The notes under the pieces are model-generated. The model was not told the DNA's origin, searched no databases, and saw only the letters and a program-made list of their open reading frames with translations. Shown piece after piece: positions 59,262 to 64,000 of a stretch of DNA of 64,000 bases. Position 1 is the first letter of the stretch. The number at the start of each line of letters is the position of its first letter. Made by a program: the position numbers and the translations under genes. Source of the stretch: Candidatus Zixiibacteriota bacterium. Its GTDB lineage: Bacteria > Zixibacteria > MSB-5A5 > GN15 > FEB-12. The stretch is from the NCBI GenBank assembly GCA_022571845.1, contig JACZXB010000002.1, positions 169,979 through 233,978 on the forward strand, in the 5' to 3' direction.

Positions 59262-61607
59262 ATGAGTCACGTCGTAGGTTCCATAGACGGTATAGTTTCA
59301 GGCCTCAACACCACCGAACTTATCGATTCAATTATCCAGTCCCAGCGTAGTAACGCTTTTCTGCTGGAATTTCAAGTTGAAAATAAAACTAACGAAGTTT
59401 CTACACTCAAAGCGCTGCAGGCAAAATTCTTAGCCTTAAGCACTCAAATAGCGAATCTAAAGAGAGTCAGCACGTTTGAAGCTTCATCGGTAAAAGTATC
59501 CGATGACACTATATTATCGGCGACGTCTACCGGAAGACTTGGCAGCGGCTCTTACAGCCTTCAGGTCTTGGAACTGGCCCGTAATCATCAGCTGGCCAGC
59601 CAGGGAATTTCCGATGATTCGGTGGCCTCGCTTGGAACCGGCACAATTTCAATACAGGTCGGCGACGGTACTTCTGCAACAGTAACAATCGATTCTACCA
59701 ACAACTCTTTAACAGGAATAAAAAGTGCCATTAACGACGCCGGACTCGGAGTTACTGCCTCTATTATAAACGACGGTTCATCTGAAAATCCGTACAGATT
59801 GTTGCTCACCTCTAACAAAACCGGCCTTCAAAGCAAAGTCACTATTTCGTCAACATTAACAGGCGGCACTAACCTGGACTTTGCAAATTCCTCGTTTGAC
59901 GTACCGGAAACCATTTCATTTGCCAGTGGCTCTGATTCAATCGTAACTCTGGGAGCTACCGCTTCATATTCCGGAAGCGAAAATAAAATTTATACTTTTA
60001 CAGTTCAGGGCACAGGCGAGCAGACAGTCGGTACGGATACGATTAATATTGACTGGAGCGATGGTACAAATTCCGGAACTATCACAGTCTCTACTGCTGC
60101 TACTGAAATTACTCTTACAGGAACCGGCTCAGACGGGCTGAAACTAAGTTTTTCCGCCGGAAAACTCAATGCCGGTGATACTTTTCAGGTACAAACGTTT
60201 GCACCGCTTCTGCAGGAAGGTTCTGATGCAAAAATCGCCTTAGGTTCTACAGGAGGCAGCGGTTCTGCCATAACTGTTACCTCAAGTAACAATACTTTTA
60301 AAGATGTTTTAGCCGGACTGGAGTTTACTGTTTTAGAAAAGACAGATCCCGGAAAGAGCGTTACCATAACTACATCCATCAACACCTCGGCGATTCGCAA
60401 TAGCATTAATGAATTCATAAGAACATATAATGATATTAACGAGTTTATCGATGACCAGAATAGTTTCAACCAGGATACCGGCGTATCCGGAACACTCTTT
60501 GGTGATTTGACTGTCCAGACAGTTCAAAACACACTCAGGCGGACTCTCGGAGCCAGAATCAAAGGCATTGATACTAATTTCAATCAACTGTTTTCTATAG
60601 GAATTCGTACTCTGGGCGCGGGAGTTTTAGCAATTGCAGATTCCAGCAGACTTAATGATGCCCTCGAAAATAATCTTGATGATGTCATTACTCTCTTTAC
60701 AGATGGCGCTTCGTCGAGTTCCTCATTTGTGACATTCTTTTCGGCTCAGCCTGAAACTGTTACAAGTGAATCATTTGAAGTGGATATAACCCAGGCTGCC
60801 ACCCACGGCCGCTTTCAGGGAGCAGTCATTACCGACCCGGCCTCTACTCCGATTGTCATCGACAGCAGCAATAGCCGCCTTAAAATCAAAGTTAATAAAC
60901 TTGAATCAAATGAGATTATCCTGACCCAAGCCACCTATGATACCACTGCGGAATTGATTAATGAAATCAATGAAAAGATACAGGCCGACGCGAAAATCGG
61001 GAAGCAAGGCATTGAAGTTGAATGGGTCTCTACTGGTGGCAGTACCGGTTATGTCCAATTCACAAGCAGCACCTATGGAACGAATTCCAAAATTGAAATC
61101 GTAGCTTCGCAGTCTAACTCAGCCCACGCTATATTGGGTCTGACCGGCGGTACTGCCTATGCCGGAGTTGATGTCGAGGGGACTATCAATGGTGAAAAGG
61201 CCGAAGGTTCGGGGCAGTTTCTTACCGGCCAAGAAGGCAATCTCAAGACAGACGGGCTGAAGCTCTTAATTGACCTGGACTCTACGCAGCTAATAGCCGG
61301 TGCCGAAGCAACTGTTACAGTTACCCGCGGCATCGCTTCACAGCTTGATGAATTCGTCGATTCAGTTATCGCGGTTGGCGAAGGTACCTTTGACCGCAGA
61401 ATCAAGGCAACGGAAAACCAGATTTTAGATCTTAACAAAAGAATTGGTGAGATAGACGAAAGACTGGAGCTCAGGAGGCATTCCTTGATAGAGCAATTCA
61501 TTGAACTGGAAACTTCACTGGGACGTCTCCAGGGCATTGGCCAATTTCTTACTACCCAACTTGCTTCACTGAACACAAACTGGGTTCTTGGCAGAAACAG
61601 AAATTAG
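59262..61607 (+). CDS. fliD: Flagellar filament capping protein FliD
   Basis: 'SIDGIVSGLNTTELIDSIIQSQRSNAFLLEFQVENKTNEVSTLKALQAKFLAL' and FliD C-terminal domain. Confidence 0.95.
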   Translation: MSHVVGSIDGIVSGLNTTELIDSIIQSQRSNAFLLEFQVENKTNEVSTLKALQAKFLALSTQIANLKRVSTFEASSVKVSDDTILSATSTGRLGSGSYSLQVLELARNHQLASQGISDDSVASLGTGTISIQVGDGTSATVTIDSTNNSLTGIKSAINDAGLGVTASIINDGSSENPYRLLLTSNKTGLQSKVTISSTLTGGTNLDFANSSFDVPETISFASGSDSIVTLGATASYSGSENKIYTFTVQGTGEQTVGTDTINIDWSDGTNSGTITVSTAATEITLTGTGSDGLKLSFSAGKLNAGDTFQVQTFAPLLQEGSDAKIALGSTGGSGSAITVTSSNNTFKDVLAGLEFTVLEKTDPGKSVTITTSINTSAIRNSINEFIRTYNDINEFIDDQNSFNQDTGVSGTLFGDLTVQTVQNTLRRTLGARIKGIDTNFNQLFSIGIRTLGAGVLAIADSSRLNDALENNLDDVITLFTDGASSSSSFVTFFSAQPETVTSESFEVDITQAATHGRFQGAVITDPASTPIVIDSSNSRLKIKVNKLESNEIILTQATYDTTAELINEINEKIQADAKIGKQGIEVEWVSTGGSTGYVQFTSSTYGTNSKIEIVASQSNSAHAILGLTGGTAYAGVDVEGTINGEKAEGSGQFLTGQEGNLKTDGLKLLIDLDSTQLIAGAEATVTVTRGIASQLDEFVDSVIAVGEGTFDRRIKATENQILDLNKRIGEIDERLELRRHSLIEQFIELETSLGRLQGIGQFLTTQLASLNTNWVLGRNRN

Positions 61608-61619
61608 AATCTTCAGCCT

Positions 61620-62057
61620 ATGAATAATAACTTAAAAGCCTATGAGTCTACCAGCACCCTGGGATTATCACAGGTAGATTTAATATTAAAAGTATATGAT
61701 GGAGCAATCGGAGCTTTCACAGAGGCCGCCGAATTTTACAGCAATAACGACTTAAACGCCGGCTACGAAAAGATGGAAAGAGCTAAGAAATTTGTGACCC
61801 ATCTTTATACCACTTTGGACCCCGATAATGGCGGCGAAATTGCCGAGAGATTAGGCAAGATTTATGCATTCATGCTGAATCAGACTGATATTGCTCAAGC
61901 TACAAAAGATTTGAAAATTATTGACGATAATATAAGTGTGCTGAAGAATGTCAGGGAGGGCTGGCAGGGGCTGAAAGATCAGCAAAATAACGGCGCCGGA
62001 AGCAAGGCAGAAACAGGCAATAACGGTGCAAAACCAAAATTCGTAACGTCGGCTTGA
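61620..62057 (+). CDS. fliS: Flagellar chaperone FliS
   Basis: 'AYESTSTLGLSQVDLILKVYDGAIGAFTEAAEFYSNNDLNAGYEKMERAKKFVTHLYTTLDPDNGGEIAERLGKIYAFM'. Confidence 0.93.
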   Translation: MNNNLKAYESTSTLGLSQVDLILKVYDGAIGAFTEAAEFYSNNDLNAGYEKMERAKKFVTHLYTTLDPDNGGEIAERLGKIYAFMLNQTDIAQATKDLKIIDDNISVLKNVREGWQGLKDQQNNGAGSKAETGNNGAKPKFVTSA

Positions 62058-62524
62058 ATTTTATGGGATCAATGGACTACAAGGTGCTCAATCAATTAGA
62101 ACAGGAACTTTTGACCGTTTTAAAGAAAGAATATACGTTTTATCAGTCGCTCTACATTATGCTCGATAAACAAAGAGATCAGATAAAATTTAACAAAGAT
62201 GACCGCTTACTTGACCTGTTTGCTGAGATTCAAAGGTTTCACGCCCGAATCAAGCAATCAGATGAAAAGGTAGCGCTCCTAAAAGCCCGCAACCAGGAAA
62301 TCTTTGAGATGGCCTCAACTTTGCCGGAAGTAAAAAAGCTGAGCAATAGTATTGCCACTCTGATTAAAAGGAGCATCGGTATTGTCAGCGACTGTGAAGA
62401 ATATCTGCAGGGACGATACGACAGAATCAGGGAGGAGCTAAACAAGCTCAAAAATAGCCATAAAATCATAAACTATATGGGTGAGCCAGACAGCTCTCCA
62501 TATTTTGTGGATGGAAATAATTGA
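62054..62524 (+). CDS. FlgN/FliT-like helical flagellar chaperone
   Basis: All-helical protein overlapping fliS by 4 nt; 'ELLTVLKKEYTFYQSLYIMLDKQRDQI' resembles FlgN N-terminus. Confidence 0.6.
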   Translation: MNFMGSMDYKVLNQLEQELLTVLKKEYTFYQSLYIMLDKQRDQIKFNKDDRLLDLFAEIQRFHARIKQSDEKVALLKARNQEIFEMASTLPEVKKLSNSIATLIKRSIGIVSDCEEYLQGRYDRIREELNKLKNSHKIINYMGEPDSSPYFVDGNN

Positions 62525-62589
62525 CCGGGTAAAAGGTAAGACGAATAAAAGCGGGAAGCACTGCCGCATGGGAAGAAGGAGGTGCAGAT

Positions 62590-62778
62590 ATGCTTATGGG
62601 AAGCCAACAGCAGCATGAAAATCCGAAGAAAACGAGTAGAAGGAATAAGTTAACTCAAAGCAAAGGTTCGGATAGAAGTGAAAAGATTGAGATGCTCAAA
62701 AGGCGGGTTCAGTCAGGCTTTTACAAAAGTGATGATGTCATTGAGAAAGTTGTCAAGAGGCTGACCGGGGAGATATAG
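62590..62778 (+). CDS. FlgM-like anti-sigma28 factor (divergent)
   Basis: C-term 'SEKIEMLKRRVQSGFYKSDDVIEKVVKRL' matches the FlgM 'KI..LK..I..G.Y..D...IA..L' pattern. Confidence 0.65.
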   Translation: MLMGSQQQHENPKKTSRRNKLTQSKGSDRSEKIEMLKRRVQSGFYKSDDVIEKVVKRLTGEI

Positions 62779-62808
62779 ACTCTCTTCGCATAAACAGATG
62801 GTAAATAT

Positions 62809-63690
62809 ATGGAAGCAGTAGCTATAGACAACAAAGTCAAACAAGTTATTTCAAATATTAATAACCTGCCGACTCCTCCGATCGTTTTTCAACAGATTCA
62901 AAAAGCTTTAAGCGAAGATGATGCCAGCGCGGCACAGGTAGCGGCAATTCTTCAGGAAGACCCGGCCATCTCGGCCAAAGTGCTCAGACTTACCAACTCT
63001 GCTTTCTACGGTTTACCTCGTGAAATTGAGACTGTTAAACAAGCCGTAGTGATTATTGGTATGGAAGCGGTGCGTAATCTTGTTTTGTCTGCTTCGGTCC
63101 TCGACATGTTCCATGGTGATTCGCTCGACCGCCAGTACCAGGACCTTTTTTGGCGGCACTCGCTGGCTGTGGCTTCTGCCAGCCGACTGGTTGCCGCTAA
63201 GTCCAATACAAATGAACCGATTGATATTGACTCTTCATTCTCAGCAGGTCTTCTTCACGACATAGGTAAAATTGTAATTGCCTGTTATCTGCCTGACGAA
63301 TTTAGTCAATTGGTTGAACGCCGACAAACCGATACCACAACTTCGGATTACGATCTCGAAGAAATGGTGTTCGGTTATAATCATGCCCAGATTGGCGGGT
63401 TTTTGGGCAGTCAATGGAAACTGCCCACAAAACTTCAGCATGCCATTGTCTTTCACCACGAACCCAGCAAATGCCCGGTTGAACTGCTGTCCCCATACGT
63501 AGTTCACGTCGGAAACTTCATCGCCAAGAAGTCTTTCTTTGACGATGCTGAAGAACTGTTTAACGATAAGCTTGAAGACGGAGCTTTGGAAAGGCTCGGA
63601 ATCTCCGAAGATATGATACCGGACCTGTGTGAAAGGCTCAAGGAAGAGTACCTGAAAGCTGAAACATTTGTTCAGATAGCCGGTGTCTAA
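62809..63690 (+). CDS. HDOD-domain protein
   Basis: 'LPTPPIVFQQIQKALSEDDASAAQVAAILQEDPAISAKVLRLTNSAFYGLPREIETVKQAVVIIGMEAVRNLVLSASVLDMF', 'GLLHDIGKIVI'. Confidence 0.93.
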   Translation: MEAVAIDNKVKQVISNINNLPTPPIVFQQIQKALSEDDASAAQVAAILQEDPAISAKVLRLTNSAFYGLPREIETVKQAVVIIGMEAVRNLVLSASVLDMFHGDSLDRQYQDLFWRHSLAVASASRLVAAKSNTNEPIDIDSSFSAGLLHDIGKIVIACYLPDEFSQLVERRQTDTTTSDYDLEEMVFGYNHAQIGGFLGSQWKLPTKLQHAIVFHHEPSKCPVELLSPYVVHVGNFIAKKSFFDDAEELFNDKLEDGALERLGISEDMIPDLCERLKEEYLKAETFVQIAGV

Positions 63691-63824
63691 AGCTCTCGGC
63701 CCATATGTCCACGGAGCATGCCTTATCCGATGAGCCGCAGGTCATGAATCCTATTGAGAACCATCCAGGAATCAGAAAATCTCCCTAACTTTGGTCATAT
63801 CTTTATCTTAGGCTAAACTTAGCC

Positions 63825-63853
63825 TTGACATTATCGATATAAGCTTATATGAA
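63825..63853 (+). promoter_or_regulatory. Predicted promoter of tRNA-Val (TTGACA with AT-rich -10)
   Basis: Perfect -35 with TATATG/TATGAA at about 15-17 bp; shares CTTAGCCTTGACA with the tRNA-Gly upstream region. Confidence 0.45.
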
Positions 63854-63905
63854 TTAGCCTTAGCGGCCATAGGCCGTTTGTTAGTTTCGATTATAAACAG
63901 CATAT

Positions 63906-63982
63906 GGGCGATTAGCTCAGTTGGTTAGAGTACTTGCTTGACATGCAAGGGGTCAGTGGTTCAAATCCACTATCGCCCACCA
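63906..63982 (+). tRNA. tRNA-Val (anticodon GAC), CCA encoded
   Basis: Acceptor GGGCGAT/ATCGCCC, anticodon arm CTTGC-TTGACAT-GCAAG, T-arm GTGGTTCAAATCCAC, 3' ACCA. Confidence 0.95.
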
Positions 63983-64000
63983 TTATGTTGGTATGTTGTT

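Noticed and set aside
61157-61576. 139-aa minus-strand ORF
   Set aside because: Antisense to the fliD C-terminus; Ser/Pro-rich shadow ORF

Overview
This 64-kb window looks like a chromosomal segment of a diderm bacterium. Dockerin-like 'DLTYLVDFIFRGGP' tails and dispersed hairpin repeats suggest a Zixibacteria/FCB-like environmental lineage (inference only). Left part (about 0-27 kb): small heat-shock gene, secreted dockerin-type protein, an acyl-CoA/branched-chain catabolic island (AtuA-family, acyl-CoA carboxylase subunits, enoyl-CoA hydratase, thiolase, 3-hydroxyacyl-CoA dehydrogenase, two acyl-CoA dehydrogenases) followed by bioY, then ilvE, rpiB, a small AT-rich accessory patch (HNH nuclease, RNase H fusion, small membrane proteins), a plastocyanin-like T9SS-type secreted protein, glyA, cutA, tatC, tRNA-Gly, a DUF512 radical-SAM protein and der. 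Right part (about 28-63.7 kb): an Rsb-type partner-switch module, a sigma54 two-component system, motAB and a long flagellar locus (flgBC-orf-fliEFGHIJ // flgFGAHIJNK-csrA-flgL-fliW-two TPR-glycosyltransferases-flagellin-fliD-fliS-chaperone-FlgM-like), an HDOD protein and tRNA-Val. The most interesting observations are: a tandemly duplicated sigma54 promoter region before flgB; a second sigma54 promoter almost on top of flgF; a GGA-rich flagellin leader with a sigma28-type promoter, next to csrA (with a long basic tail) and fliW; two TPR-glycosyltransferase fusions directly upstream of flagellin (candidate flagellin glycosylation system); an uncharacterised small protein between flgC and fliE; a divergent FlgM-like protein; and an MCC-alpha-like gene split over an 8-nt overlap. 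No CRISPR array, IS transposase or rRNA was recognised. All family calls are by eye, without database searches.
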